From positions 558,001 through 622,000 of the forward strand of contig CAVVMR010000001.1 of assembly GCA_963749515.1 (NCBI GenBank): a stretch of 64,000 bases of DNA, read 5' to 3'. Below, in pieces: positions 8,130-17,213 of this stretch (within the stretch, counting starts at the first letter, position 1; each line of letters starts with the position of its first letter). Below the pieces are notes generated by a model. It worked only from the letters and a program-made list of their open reading frames with translations. It had not been told where the DNA came from and did no database searches. Position numbers and translations under genes: made by a program. Origin of the DNA: Gaiellasilicea sp963749515 (GTDB taxonomy: Bacteria > Actinomycetota > Thermoleophilia > Gaiellales > Gaiellaceae).

Positions 8130-11100
8130 ATGGACGCGCTTGCTCCGTTTTCGGCGAAGACGCGGGCCTGGTTCGAGCGTGCGTTCGACGGGCCGACTCC
8201 GGCTCAGGCCGCGGGTTGGCCGGCCATCTCGACCGGAGAGAGCGTGCTGATTCAGGCTCCGACCGGCTCCGGCAAGACGCTGGCCGCGTTCCTGTACGGC
8301 ATCGACCGGCTCGATTCGACGCCCGGTCAGGGCCTGCGGCTCCTCTACATCTCGCCGCTGAAGGCGCTCAACTACGACGTGGAACGCAACCTGCGCGGGC
8401 CGCTCGCCGGGATCCACTCCGACCTCCGTGTCGGCGTCCGCACCGGCGACACGTCGCAGAAGGAGCGGCGTGAGCTGGTCAAGGAGCCGCCGGACATCCT
8501 GATCACGACGCCCGAGTCGCTCTTCCTGATGCTGACCTCGCAGGCCCGGGAGACGCTGCGCGCGATCGACACGGTGATCGTCGACGAGGTGCACGCCGTC
8601 GCCGGCACCAAGCGCGGCGCCCACCTCGCTCTCTCGCTCGAGCGCCTCGACGCGCTGCTCGACAAGCCGGCGCAGCGGATCGGCCTCTCGGCGACCCAGC
8701 GCCCGCTCGAGGAGATCGGCCGCTTCGTCTCCGGCGACCGCCCGATCCAGCTCGTCGATGCCGGCACACGCAAGGACCTCGATCTCGAGGTGGTCGTGCC
8801 GGTGGAGGATCTGCGCGAGCTCGGTGCGACGAACGAGCTCTCCCAGCCCGTGATGCCGGACGGCGTCGAGATGGACTCCGGGTACGAGGCGAACGCTCGC
8901 TCGATCTGGCCGTCGATCTACCCGGCAATCCTCGAGCTCGTCAAGGCGCACCGCTCGACGATCGTCTTCGTCAACAACCGACGGCTCTCCGAGCGGCTCG
9001 CGTTGCGGCTGAACGAGCTGGCGGAGGATGAAATCGCGCGCGCGCATCACGGCTCTCTGGCGCGCGAGCAGCGGGTGATCATCGAGGAGGATCTGAAAGC
9101 CGGGCGGATCCCGTGCCTCGTCGCGACCTCCAGCCTCGAGCTCGGAATCGACATGGGCGCCGTCGACCTCGTGATCCAGGTCGAGAGCCCGAAGTCGGTC
9201 GCGCGCGGCCTGCAGCGTGTCGGCCGGGCAGGCCACGAGCTCGGCTCGGTCTCGAAAGGCCGCATCTTCCCGAAGTTCCGCGGCGACCTGCTCGAGTCGG
9301 CCGTTGTCGCCCGGGCGATGCGCGGCGGCGAGATCGAGGAGACGAAGATTCCGCGCAACCCGCTCGACGTGCTCGCGCAGCAGATCGTCGCGATCGTCGC
9401 CGACGACGAGATCGAGGTCGCGGCGCTCCATCGGCTCGTCCGCGGCGCGTATCCGTTCGCCGACCTCTCGCTCCTGCAGCTCGAGAACGTGCTGGACATG
9501 CTCGCCGGCCGCTACCCGTCGGACGAGTTCGCCGACCTGCGGCCTCGCATCGTCTGGGATCGAACCGCGGGGGTGATTCGCGGGCGGACCGGCGCTCGCC
9601 GGCTCGCGGTCACGAACGCCGGCACGATTCCCGACCGTGGCCTCTTCGGCGTCCACCTCGTCGACGGCGGCGGCCGCGTCGGCGAGCTCGACGAGGAGAT
9701 GGTCTACGAGGCGCGGCAGGGTCAGGTGTTCCTGCTCGGAGCCTCGAGCTGGCGGATCGAGGAGATCACGCGCGACCGCGTGATCGTCTCGCCTGCGCCC
9801 GGCGCTCCGGGAGCGGTGCCGTTCTGGAAGGGCGAGGGCGTCGGCCGGCCGTTCGAGCTGGGCGAGAAGATCGGTCGCGCCTCGCGCGAGCTCGTCGCCC
9901 GCTCCGACGAGACGGCGCTCAGCCATCTCCGCGAGGACTACCACCTCGACCCGCGCGCGGCGCAGAACCTGCTCACGTATCTACGCGAGCAGGCGGCCGC
10001 GACCGGCGTCGTTCCATCCGACCGCGCGATCGTCGTCGAGCGTTTCCGCGACGAGATCGGTGACTGGCGCGTCTGCATCCTGACCCCGTTCGGCGGCCGC
10101 GTGCATGCCCCGTGGGGGATGGCGCTCGCCGCGCGCCTTCGCGACTCGCAGGGGCTCGAGGCCCAGTCGATCTGGTCGGACGACGGGATCGCGCTCCATC
10201 TGCCCGAGGCCGACACGCCGCCGAGCCTCGCGGACCTCCTGATCGGCCCGGACGAGATCGAGGAGCTGGTCGTCGGCGAGGTGGGGCAGACCGCGCTCTT
10301 CGGCTCCCGCTTCCGCGAGAACGCGTCGCGCGCGCTGCTGATCCCGCGCCGCCGGCCCGGCCAGCGAACGCCTCTCTGGCAGCAGCGGCTGAAGGCACAG
10401 AACCTGCTTCAGGTCGCACGGAAGTACGGCTCATTCCCGATCGTGCTCGAGACGTATCGCGAGTGCCTGCAGGACGTTTTCGACCTGCCCGCGCTGAAGA
10501 ACATCCTCAAGGGCCTGCAGACTCGCGAGCTCGATCTCGTCGAGGTGGAGACGGCCTCGGCCTCGCCGTTTGCCTCCTCGCTCCTCTTCGACTACGTCGC
10601 CACCTACATGTACGAGGACGACACGCCTCCCGCCGAGCGGCGGGCGCAGGCGCTGTCGCTCGACCGCGACCTTCTGCGCGAGCTGCTCGGCCAGGAGGAG
10701 CTACGCGAGCTGATCGACCCTGATGCGCTGGCCGAGGTCGAGAAGCAGCTGCGTGGCGAGCCGCGCGATCCCGACGAGCTCCATGACGTGCTGCGGCGCC
10801 GGGGCGACCTGCGCGGCGGGGAGTACGACGAGGGCCAGGCGGCGATCCTGGTCGCCGAGCGCCGCGCCCTGCCGGTGCGCGTCGCGGGCGAGGAGCGGCT
10901 GATCGCGGCCGAGGATGCGGGCCGCTACCGGGATGCGCTCGGCGTGATGCCACCGGGCGGCTTGCCGGAGGCGTTCCTGGAGGGGGGAGCCGAATCGCTC
11001 CGCCAGCTCGTCCTCCGGTTTGCGAAGGGCCGCGGGCCGTTCACGACCGCCGAGGCCGACGAGCACTTCGGGCTCGACCTGGGCGGCCTCCTGCACGAGC

Positions 11101-12416
11101 TGGAGCGAGCCGACCTGCTCGTCCGCGGCGAGCTGCGGCCCGGTGGCAGCGAGCGCGAGTGGTGCGACCCGGACGTGCTGCGGAGGCTCCGGCGCGCGTC
11201 GCTGGCCGCGCTCCGGCGCGAGGTCGAGCCCGCCGAGCAGGCTTCTCTCGGACGTTTCCTCCCGGCCTGGCACGGCATCGGACGCCGCGCCGGCCTGCGC
11301 GAGGCGCTCGTCCCGCTGCAAGGGCTCGCCCTGCCGGTCACTCTCTGGGAGAGCGAAGTGCTGCCCAGGCGTGTGCCCGGCTACCAGCCGGCATGGCTCG
11401 ACGGCCTCTGTGCCGCGGGCGAGCTCGTTTGGGTCGGCGCCGGGCTCGACCGGGTTGCCGTCTACTTCCGTGAAGACGCGGCGGTGCTTGGCCGGCCCGC
11501 GGGCGCGCCGCAGCCGGAGACGCCCGAGGCGCAGGCGATCCGTGCTGCGCTCGGCCGCAGCGCGATGTTCTGGTCCGATCTTCTCGACGAGACGGCCCTC
11601 GAGGCGGAGTCGGCGCTACCTGCCCTCTGGGAGCTCGTCTGGGCCGGCGAGGTGACGAACGACGCCTGGACGCCGCTACGAGCTCGGCGCCGGTACGAGG
11701 CGGCGCGCGCAGAGCGCCGGCCACGGCGTTTCTCGCGAACCCGGGGCGCGTCGATCACGTCGACGCAGGGTCGCTGGTCGCCGACCGAGAAGCTGTTCCC
11801 CGGGACTCCGGACCGGCGCGCGCTTGCCGAGCTGCTGCTCGAGCGCCAGGGGATCGTCACGCGCGACGGCGTTCGCGGCGAGGGAATCCCGGGCGGCTAC
11901 AGCGCCGTCTATTCCGAGCTGAAGGATCTCGAGACGATCGGCGCCTGCCGGCGCGGGTACTTCGTCGAAGGGCTCGGCGGTGCGCAGTTCGCGCTCGCCG
12001 GCGCGGTCGAGCGATTGCGTGAGCTGAGGTCCGAGCAGGAGCCCGAGCCGCTCGTGCTCGCCGCCGCCGATCCGGCGCAGCCCTACGGCGCCGCGCTGCC
12101 GTGGCCGAAACGGGCCGGAGCGCGAGCCGCGCGCGTGGCCGGCGCGCAGGTCGTTCTCCTGGGCGGCGAGGCCGCTCTGTATGTCGAGCGCGGCGGCCGG
12201 ACGCTCGTTCCCCTGCGCGAGCCGGACGAGGAATGGCTGCGCCCGGCGATCGCCGCCCTGGTCGAGCACGTGCGGTCGACGCCGAGCACCGGGAAGCCGA
12301 AGCGGCTCGCCGTCGAGCGTTTCGACGGTCAGCCCGTGACCGAAACGGAGATCATGCCGTTGCTCGTCGAGGCCGGTTTTCTCGCCGGCCCGCGGCGAGC
12401 GGTGCTGCGACCCTAA
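8130..12416 (+). CDS. lhr: large ATP-dependent helicase Lhr
   Basis: A 1428-residue superfamily 2 helicase. It begins MDALAPFSAKTRAWFERAFDG with Q-motif-like TPAQAAGW, Walker A PTGSGKTLAAF, motif II DEVH (VDEVHAVAGTKRG), motif III SATQRP and motif VI QRVGRAGHE, followed by the Lhr-specific winged-helix and beta-barrel region and a long C-terminal domain. The length is near that of full-length Lhr (about 1500) rather than the shorter Lhr-core. Lhr unwinds 3'-tailed DNA and DNA:RNA hybrids and is induced by DNA damage in mycobacteria. ATG 8130 is preceded by a GGAG ribosome binding site (CTCTGGAGAC). A longer reading from 8061 would begin inside the borosin precursor promoter and is rejected. 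Confidence 0.93.
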   Translation: MDALAPFSAKTRAWFERAFDGPTPAQAAGWPAISTGESVLIQAPTGSGKTLAAFLYGIDRLDSTPGQGLRLLYISPLKALNYDVERNLRGPLAGIHSDLRVGVRTGDTSQKERRELVKEPPDILITTPESLFLMLTSQARETLRAIDTVIVDEVHAVAGTKRGAHLALSLERLDALLDKPAQRIGLSATQRPLEEIGRFVSGDRPIQLVDAGTRKDLDLEVVVPVEDLRELGATNELSQPVMPDGVEMDSGYEANARSIWPSIYPAILELVKAHRSTIVFVNNRRLSERLALRLNELAEDEIARAHHGSLAREQRVIIEEDLKAGRIPCLVATSSLELGIDMGAVDLVIQVESPKSVARGLQRVGRAGHELGSVSKGRIFPKFRGDLLESAVVARAMRGGEIEETKIPRNPLDVLAQQIVAIVADDEIEVAALHRLVRGAYPFADLSLLQLENVLDMLAGRYPSDEFADLRPRIVWDRTAGVIRGRTGARRLAVTNAGTIPDRGLFGVHLVDGGGRVGELDEEMVYEARQGQVFLLGASSWRIEEITRDRVIVSPAPGAPGAVPFWKGEGVGRPFELGEKIGRASRELVARSDETALSHLREDYHLDPRAAQNLLTYLREQAAATGVVPSDRAIVVERFRDEIGDWRVCILTPFGGRVHAPWGMALAARLRDSQGLEAQSIWSDDGIALHLPEADTPPSLADLLIGPDEIEELVVGEVGQTALFGSRFRENASRALLIPRRRPGQRTPLWQQRLKAQNLLQVARKYGSFPIVLETYRECLQDVFDLPALKNILKGLQTRELDLVEVETASASPFASSLLFDYVATYMYEDDTPPAERRAQALSLDRDLLRELLGQEELRELIDPDALAEVEKQLRGEPRDPDELHDVLRRRGDLRGGEYDEGQAAILVAERRALPVRVAGEERLIAAEDAGRYRDALGVMPPGGLPEAFLEGGAESLRQLVLRFAKGRGPFTTAEADEHFGLDLGGLLHELERADLLVRGELRPGGSEREWCDPDVLRRLRRASLAALRREVEPAEQASLGRFLPAWHGIGRRAGLREALVPLQGLALPVTLWESEVLPRRVPGYQPAWLDGLCAAGELVWVGAGLDRVAVYFREDAAVLGRPAGAPQPETPEAQAIRAALGRSAMFWSDLLDETALEAESALPALWELVWAGEVTNDAWTPLRARRRYEAARAERRPRRFSRTRGASITSTQGRWSPTEKLFPGTPDRRALAELLLERQGIVTRDGVRGEGIPGGYSAVYSELKDLETIGACRRGYFVEGLGGAQFALAGAVERLRELRSEQEPEPLVLAAADPAQPYGAALPWPKRAGARAARVAGAQVVLLGGEAALYVERGGRTLVPLREPDEEWLRPAIAALVEHVRSTPSTGKPKRLAVERFDGQPVTETEIMPLLVEAGFLAGPRRAVLRP

Positions 12417-12429
12417 TTTCTGCGAGGTT

Positions 12430-12448
12430 CCGCCCGATCACCGGGCGG
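12430..12448 (+). terminator. GC-rich hairpin after lhr
   Basis: CCGCCCG and CGGGCGG form a perfect 7-bp stem around a 5-base loop, 14 bases after the lhr stop. The next bases (TGACCCCCAC) are not a U-tract, so termination would be weak. The 3' arm ends on the G of a GTG that could start the diguanylate cyclase, so it could also hide that start. Confidence 0.4.
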
Positions 12449-12471
12449 TGACCCCCACTCTTGCTCAGCGC

Positions 12472-13872
12472 ATGGGAATTCGCGCGGTGCAGCTGCCCTC
12501 GAGGGAGCGCCGCACGCTGGCGGCCGCCCGCTCGGGCGCGATCTGCTTCCTGACGCTCGCGGCGCTTGTCTTCGCGGCCGGCGCCGTCGGTGGAGAGCTC
12601 CACGCTCCGGTGATCGCCGCGATCGGAGCGTCCGGCCTGCTCGCCGTCGCGCTCATCTGCGGCTACGAGCGGTTTCCCCGCCCGGCGAACCGGCTGATCG
12701 CACTCGCCGCGACGCTGATCATCGCGGAGATCACATTCTTCGAGCCGTCGGGGGAGCGCTACGCGCCTCTCTACCTCGGCGTGGTGGTCTTCGTGTCGTT
12801 CTACTTCAGCCGGCGGCAGGTGCTCGTCCAGCTCCTGGTCGCAGTCGCTCTCTGGGCTCTCGCATTGAGTCGGGTTCACTCGGCGGCGGATGCCGCCCAG
12901 ATCTGGCTCCTCGGTGCCGGCACGATCATCGCGGCGGCCGCGACGATGCGTTCACTACGCAACACGCTCTCGCGGACGGCGGAGCAGGCGAAGAGCCAAC
13001 GCGCGCTTCTCGATGCGTTCTTCGTCCATGCCCCGGCCGGTTTCGGCTTCCTGGACGAGGACCTCAGGCACGTGCGCGTCAATCAGGCGCTCGCGGAGAT
13101 CATGGGCCACGAGCGCGACGAGATCGAGGGCCGCACGCTGCGGGAGCTCGCACCGATGAACGGACACGTTCTCGAGCCGCTCGCGCGCTCGGTGCTCGAG
13201 TCGGGGAAACCCGTGTTCGGGATCGAGATCGCGAACTCCAACGGCTACTGGCATCTCGTCAGCTACTACCCGGTGCCGGCGACGACCGGGCTCGTGGGTG
13301 TTGCGACCACGGTGACGGACGTCACGCACCTGAAAGACGTCGAACGACGTCTCGAGGAGACGAACAAGCGCTTGACCGTTCTCGCGACGACCGACGACCT
13401 GACCCAGCTGCCCAACAGGCGGCTCCTCGACGAGCAGCTCGAGCTCGCGCTCGCACGCGCGCGTCGCAGCGAGCTCTCCGTCGCCGTCGTCAGCATCGAC
13501 CTCGATCGCTTCAAGGACGTCAACGACTCGCTCGGGCATGCCTACGGCGACAAGTTGCTCATCGCGGTCGCCCACTGCCTGAGGGCGGGTGCGCGCGAGA
13601 CGGATGTCGTCGCGCGGGTCGGAGGCGACGAATTCGTGATTCTGCTCGCCGACCTCGACGTCGAGCAGGCGCCGGCGCTCGTCCAGACCGTCGTCGATCG
13701 AATCAGCGCGCAGCTCTCGGAGCCCTTCGAGATCGACGCCGTGCAGCTGCGGGCAGCCGCGTGCTTCGGCGTCGCGATCTATCCCACGGACTCGCGCGAC
13801 GCGGTTGGCCTTCTCGCCGCTTCGGATGCGGCGATGTACGCGAGCAAGACCGCGGCCACACGCGCCGCCTGA
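12472..13872 (+). CDS. membrane diguanylate cyclase with PAS and GGDEF domains
   Basis: A 466-residue protein. Residues about 20-170 hold several hydrophobic helices (a MASE-like membrane sensor). A PAS domain follows (LLDAFFVHAPAGFGFLDEDLRHVRVNQALAEIMGH), then a GGDEF domain from about residue 310 with DDLTQLPNRRLLDE, DLDRFKDVNDSLGHAYGD and the active-site VGGDEFVIL. The intact GGDEF signature predicts conversion of two GTP to c-di-GMP. No EAL domain is present, and no RxxD inhibitory site was seen immediately upstream. ATG 12472 (MGIRAVQLPSRER) is chosen because the earlier in-frame GTG at 12448 lies in the hairpin after lhr; neither has a clear ribosome binding site. Confidence 0.88.
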   Translation: MGIRAVQLPSRERRTLAAARSGAICFLTLAALVFAAGAVGGELHAPVIAAIGASGLLAVALICGYERFPRPANRLIALAATLIIAEITFFEPSGERYAPLYLGVVVFVSFYFSRRQVLVQLLVAVALWALALSRVHSAADAAQIWLLGAGTIIAAAATMRSLRNTLSRTAEQAKSQRALLDAFFVHAPAGFGFLDEDLRHVRVNQALAEIMGHERDEIEGRTLRELAPMNGHVLEPLARSVLESGKPVFGIEIANSNGYWHLVSYYPVPATTGLVGVATTVTDVTHLKDVERRLEETNKRLTVLATTDDLTQLPNRRLLDEQLELALARARRSELSVAVVSIDLDRFKDVNDSLGHAYGDKLLIAVAHCLRAGARETDVVARVGGDEFVILLADLDVEQAPALVQTVVDRISAQLSEPFEIDAVQLRAAACFGVAIYPTDSRDAVGLLAASDAAMYASKTAATRAA

Positions 13873-13907
13873 CGCTCAGGACGGGGTCGGATCTAAGCTG
13901 GGTCGCA

Positions 13908-14660
13908 GTGCCCGAGGGCGACTCTCTTCATCGTGCCGCCCGCCGCCTGCAGCCGCTCGTCGGCCAGCGGCTGGAGGTCGAGTCACCGAACCCGCGCGGT
14001 CTGGTGACCGGTGTCGCTGAGCGTGTCGACGGGCGTGTGCTCGAGTCGGTCGAGGCGGTCGGCAAGCATCTCCTGCTGCGGTTCGAAGGAGGAATCGTCG
14101 TGAGGAGCCATCTGCGAATGACCGGGCGCTGGCGGGTCGAGCCGCGCGGCAAGGCGCGGACCGGGAAGCCCTGGCTCGTCCTCCGTGGCGACGAGGTCGA
14201 GGGCGTCCTCTGGAACGGGCCGGTCCTCACTCTCGAGACGCGGCCGGTTCGCCGCCTCGGCCAGGACGTGCTCGCGCACGAGATCGACCTCGACGCCGCC
14301 GTCGCGCGGCTGCGCGGAGCCGCCGATCGTCGGCTCGGCGAGGCGCTCCAGGATCAGCGGCTCGTGGCCGGGATCGGGAACATGTGGATGGCCGAGGCGC
14401 TCTGGGAGATCCAGGTCTCGCCCTGGGCGCGCGTGCGCGAGGTCTCCGACGAGACGCTCCGCGACGCGGTCGCAGCCGCTCGCCGGCTGATGCAGGAATC
14501 GCTTGCGACCGGCCGCCCGGGTCGCCGGATCTACAGGCGAGCGGGGCGGCCGTGCACCCGCTGCGGGACGATCGTCCGCTCGCGGGGGCAGGGCGACGAC
14601 AACCGCACCGCCTACTGGTGTCCCGGCTGTCAGGCAGGAGGCGGGCCGCCGGGGGAGTAA
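13908..14660 (+). CDS. nei: Fpg/Nei family DNA glycosylase-lyase (endonuclease VIII type)
   Basis: A 250-residue protein starting at GTG 13908: (M)PEGDSLHRAARRLQPLVGQ. Pro2 and Glu3 are the catalytic N terminus of the family (Schiff base and acid). Other marks are SHLRMTGRWRV, the helix-two-turn-helix segment RLVAGIGNMWMAEALWE and a C-terminal zinc finger CTRCG...YWCPGCQ. PEGDS, rather than PELPE, together with RAARRL, favours the actinobacterial Nei2-like group that removes oxidised pyrimidines, rather than MutM. The start is fixed by the need for Pro at position 2. It lies 35 bases after the diguanylate cyclase gene. Confidence 0.9.
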   Translation: MPEGDSLHRAARRLQPLVGQRLEVESPNPRGLVTGVAERVDGRVLESVEAVGKHLLLRFEGGIVVRSHLRMTGRWRVEPRGKARTGKPWLVLRGDEVEGVLWNGPVLTLETRPVRRLGQDVLAHEIDLDAAVARLRGAADRRLGEALQDQRLVAGIGNMWMAEALWEIQVSPWARVREVSDETLRDAVAAARRLMQESLATGRPGRRIYRRAGRPCTRCGTIVRSRGQGDDNRTAYWCPGCQAGGGPPGE

Positions 14661-14669
14661 GCAGGATGG

Positions 14670-15890
14670 ATGGCGGTACGCGCACCGCAGCTCCATCTCA
14701 CCCTGCGCGCCTTCTGTCTCGGCGCGTTCGTCTTCCTCGGCCGTGCGCTCGAGGAAGGTGACGACCTGCCGTTCTCCTTCGAGGAGCACGTGCAGCGGGC
14801 CGGGCCGGCGCTCTACGAGTACCGCCCGCTGGTGCGGACGTTCGTCGAGTCGCGCGCAAGCGCTCTCGCCGGGCGCGAGGACGCCCGGATCGCGCTCGAC
14901 GAGCTTCTGCGCGAGCCGGCGGCCGCCATCTTCGCGCGCGCCCATGCCGGTTCGAAGCCCACCGAGGAGCAGGCGCTCTTCCGCACGGTCCTCGTCTCGC
15001 TGCTGATCTCCACCGCCGAGGCGTGCGGAGGCTTCGACTGGGACGACCGCGCGTTCGAGCGCGCCTACGCGCAGTTCGAGCACTCGCTCTTCGGCGCCTC
15101 GCGCGCCTACGCCGCCGTCGCACCGCTCGTCGGCATCTCGGTCGTGACGCAGGTCGACCTCGGGGGCGGGATCCGGATGCGCGCCGCGGCAACCGGCGAG
15201 CTCGCCCATCACTGGCCGGAAGCGCAGGGCCTGCTGCCGGCGGAGTTCGGGCGCGAGGTCGACCGCTACTGCGTGCTCGAGCTCGAGCGCGACCTCGAGC
15301 CGGGCGCCGAGCCGCCCGACGCCCCCGCCGAGCTCGCCGACGCGGTCTCGGCGATCCGGCTGGCCACCGCCGCTCCGGTCGCGGCCGGCCCCGTGCTGTT
15401 CGAACGGCTCGACTGGCGGCCGTTCGGGATCCGGCCGGTGCTGCCCATCGCAGCGACTCAGCCTCCCGGCGAGGCGACTCGCCTCGACTCCTTCCGCGCC
15501 GAGCTCACGCGCGAGCTGCTCTCGCGCCTCTCGCTCGCCGACGGTGATGCGCCGCTCGCCGAGGCGCTCGACCGGTGGGAGCTCTCGCTCTTCCAGAACG
15601 AGCCGTTCCGGTCCGAGCAGCTGCGTGGCGCCCTCGCCGGATTGCTCGGCGACACCTGGGAGCTCCGCGCCGCCGTCCTGCTCGGCGACGCCAGCGACGA
15701 GCGCCGTGCGATCCACGCCTCTTTGCGGTCGCTCGCCTCGGGCGAGCAGGCCTCGCCGCGGGCCGAGGACGCTGTCAGGCGCGCGCTCGTCGAGACCTTG
15801 CGGCACGGCGACCGGCCGGCACTCGTCCGCTCGCTCGACGACGTCCTGCTCGGGTTGCGGTCCGCGCCGCGGCTCGCTCACACCGCGTAG
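14670..15890 (+). CDS. conserved hypothetical protein
   Basis: A 406-residue soluble protein that I do not recognise. It begins MAVRAPQLHLTLRAFCLGAFVFLGRALEEGDDLPF and is mostly Ala/Leu/Glu/Arg-rich helix. A central segment (AVAPLVGISVVTQVDLGGGIRMRAAATGELAHHWPEA) may be a beta hairpin region. No signal peptide, membrane helix or known catalytic motif stands out. ATG 14670 follows a GCAGGA Shine-Dalgarno-like element. It begins 9 bases after the nei stop and is probably co-transcribed. Codon use is the same as in neighbouring genes, so it is a real gene. Confidence 0.7.
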   Translation: MAVRAPQLHLTLRAFCLGAFVFLGRALEEGDDLPFSFEEHVQRAGPALYEYRPLVRTFVESRASALAGREDARIALDELLREPAAAIFARAHAGSKPTEEQALFRTVLVSLLISTAEACGGFDWDDRAFERAYAQFEHSLFGASRAYAAVAPLVGISVVTQVDLGGGIRMRAAATGELAHHWPEAQGLLPAEFGREVDRYCVLELERDLEPGAEPPDAPAELADAVSAIRLATAAPVAAGPVLFERLDWRPFGIRPVLPIAATQPPGEATRLDSFRAELTRELLSRLSLADGDAPLAEALDRWELSLFQNEPFRSEQLRGALAGLLGDTWELRAAVLLGDASDERRAIHASLRSLASGEQASPRAEDAVRRALVETLRHGDRPALVRSLDDVLLGLRSAPRLAHTA

Positions 15891-15959
15891 CCGAGATCGT
15901 CACGCTTTCATGACGAACGCGTAGCGCTTCCGTTTCAGCTTCGCCGCTAGCGTCGAGTC

Positions 15960-16169
15960 ATGGACGAATCGCACGTTCTCGCCCGGCTCGACCGGATCGA
16001 CGAGCTCGACCGGAGTGGCGCGGCTCCGGGTGAGCTGCTGGCCGAACTGCGCGGGCTGCTGCGCGAGGCCGAAGCGATGACGCGCGAGGGGGACGGCGCG
16101 AAGAGCGGGACGGAGGAGGTGGTCGGGCGCCTACGCACGGCGCTGGCACGGGACATAATCGGCATGTGA
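15960..16169 (+). CDS. small coiled-coil hypothetical protein
   Basis: A 69-residue protein (MDESHVLARLDRIDELDR...LLAELRGLLREAEAMTRE), charged and helical with heptad-like Leu spacing, consistent with a short coiled coil. Its TGA overlaps the GTG of the following bicupin gene (GTGA), so the two form a translationally coupled pair. The function is unknown; it may be a small partner of the bicupin. The 69 bases in front hold no clear promoter. Confidence 0.6.
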   Translation: MDESHVLARLDRIDELDRSGAAPGELLAELRGLLREAEAMTREGDGAKSGTEEVVGRLRTALARDIIGM

Positions 16170-17101
16170 TCGCCCACTGGGACGAGGCGGAGAGTGGCCG
16201 CGCGGAGGCCGGCCACCTCGCCGGCGAGTGGACCGATCTCGGCGTGGCAGCCGGGACGAAGACGGTCGGGGTCTGCCGGGTCAAGGTCGATCCGGGCAAG
16301 TGGTCGACGCCTTTTCACCGACAGACCGCGGAGGAGGAGATCTTCTTCGTCCTCGGTGGCTCCGGCGTCTGCCTGCTCCGTGACTCGGCCTTCGAGGTCG
16401 GACCCGGCGACTGCATCGTCCACCGCGTGCGCGAGCTCCACACCCTGCGCGCTGGGGAGGAGGGGCTCGACGTGCTCGCGTTCGGCACGCGCAGCCGGAC
16501 CGAGGCGGCGCACCTTCCTCGTGCGGGCGTGTCCTGGCTCGGCGGCTCCTGGGTCGAGGCGGGTCGCGGTGACCATCCGTGGGAGCGGGAGGCCGCGGCA
16601 GGGGAACCGGAGGTGGCGGAGGTCGGCGCGCGGCCGTCGAGCGTCGTGCACCTCGACGACGTCGACGGTGACCACGACGGTGGCTCGTTCCGTCCGCTCG
16701 CGCGCACGGCCGGGGCCGAGCTGACCGGGCTCAACTGGGTCCGGCTTCCGCCCGGCGCCGAAGCCGCTCCACCGCACCTCCACTCGGCGGACGAGGAGAT
16801 CTTCGTCGTGCTCGACGGTGCCGGAACGCTCGAGCTCTGGCCGTCGCCGCAACGGGCGCGAAGTGGTGTCGCCTACGAGGAGAGGCCGCTGCGAGCGGGC
16901 GACGTCGTCTCGCGTCCAGCCTCGAGCGGGATCGCGCACGGCTTCCGCGCAGGCGACAGCGGGATGACCTTTTTGGCCTACGGGACGCGGAACGCGAACG
17001 ACGTCTGCTACTACCCGCGCTCGAACAAGATCTACTTCCGCGGGCTCGGGTTGATCGCCCGGCTGGACGATCTCGATTACGACGACGGCGAGCCGGGCTA
17101 A
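16166..17101 (+). CDS. two-cupin-domain protein
   Basis: A 311-residue protein with two cupin barrels: residues about 45-115 (PFHRQTAEEEIFFVLGGSG...GPGDCIVHRVRELHTL) and about 205-285 (PPHLHSADEEIFVVLDGAG...RAGDVVSRPASSGIAHGF). Both keep the H...E...H metal-ligand pattern, so each may bind a metal. Bicupins include dioxygenases, decarboxylases and sugar-binding proteins; the substrate is not evident. A conserved C-terminal tail (NDVCYYPRSNKIYFRGLGLIARLDDLDY) is a mark of a specific uncharacterised subfamily. The start is GTG 16166, overlapping the stop of the small upstream gene. Confidence 0.82.
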   Translation: MIAHWDEAESGRAEAGHLAGEWTDLGVAAGTKTVGVCRVKVDPGKWSTPFHRQTAEEEIFFVLGGSGVCLLRDSAFEVGPGDCIVHRVRELHTLRAGEEGLDVLAFGTRSRTEAAHLPRAGVSWLGGSWVEAGRGDHPWEREAAAGEPEVAEVGARPSSVVHLDDVDGDHDGGSFRPLARTAGAELTGLNWVRLPPGAEAAPPHLHSADEEIFVVLDGAGTLELWPSPQRARSGVAYEERPLRAGDVVSRPASSGIAHGFRAGDSGMTFLAYGTRNANDVCYYPRSNKIYFRGLGLIARLDDLDYDDGEPG

Positions 17102-17171
17102 ACGCTGGTGAAGGAAAAGCGCGGCTAGGCTTGAAAGGCGCTTGCACATGGGACTCATGCGCCTGCTACCA

Positions 17172-17189
17172 CGCCCGAATGTTCGGGCG
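17172..17189. promoter_or_regulatory. palindrome upstream of parA-ftsZ
   Basis: CGCCCGAA and TTCGGGCG form a perfect inverted repeat separated by TG, 25 bases before the proposed TTG start of the ParA gene. It could be an operator or an mRNA hairpin. No U-tract follows, so it is not a terminator. Confidence 0.45.
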
Positions 17190-17213
17190 CACACTGCCAC
17201 CGAGGAGACGTCG

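Noticed and set aside
8106..9944. 612-codon minus-strand frame across lhr
   Set aside because: Fully antisense to strongly conserved helicase motifs; a by-product of third-position GC.
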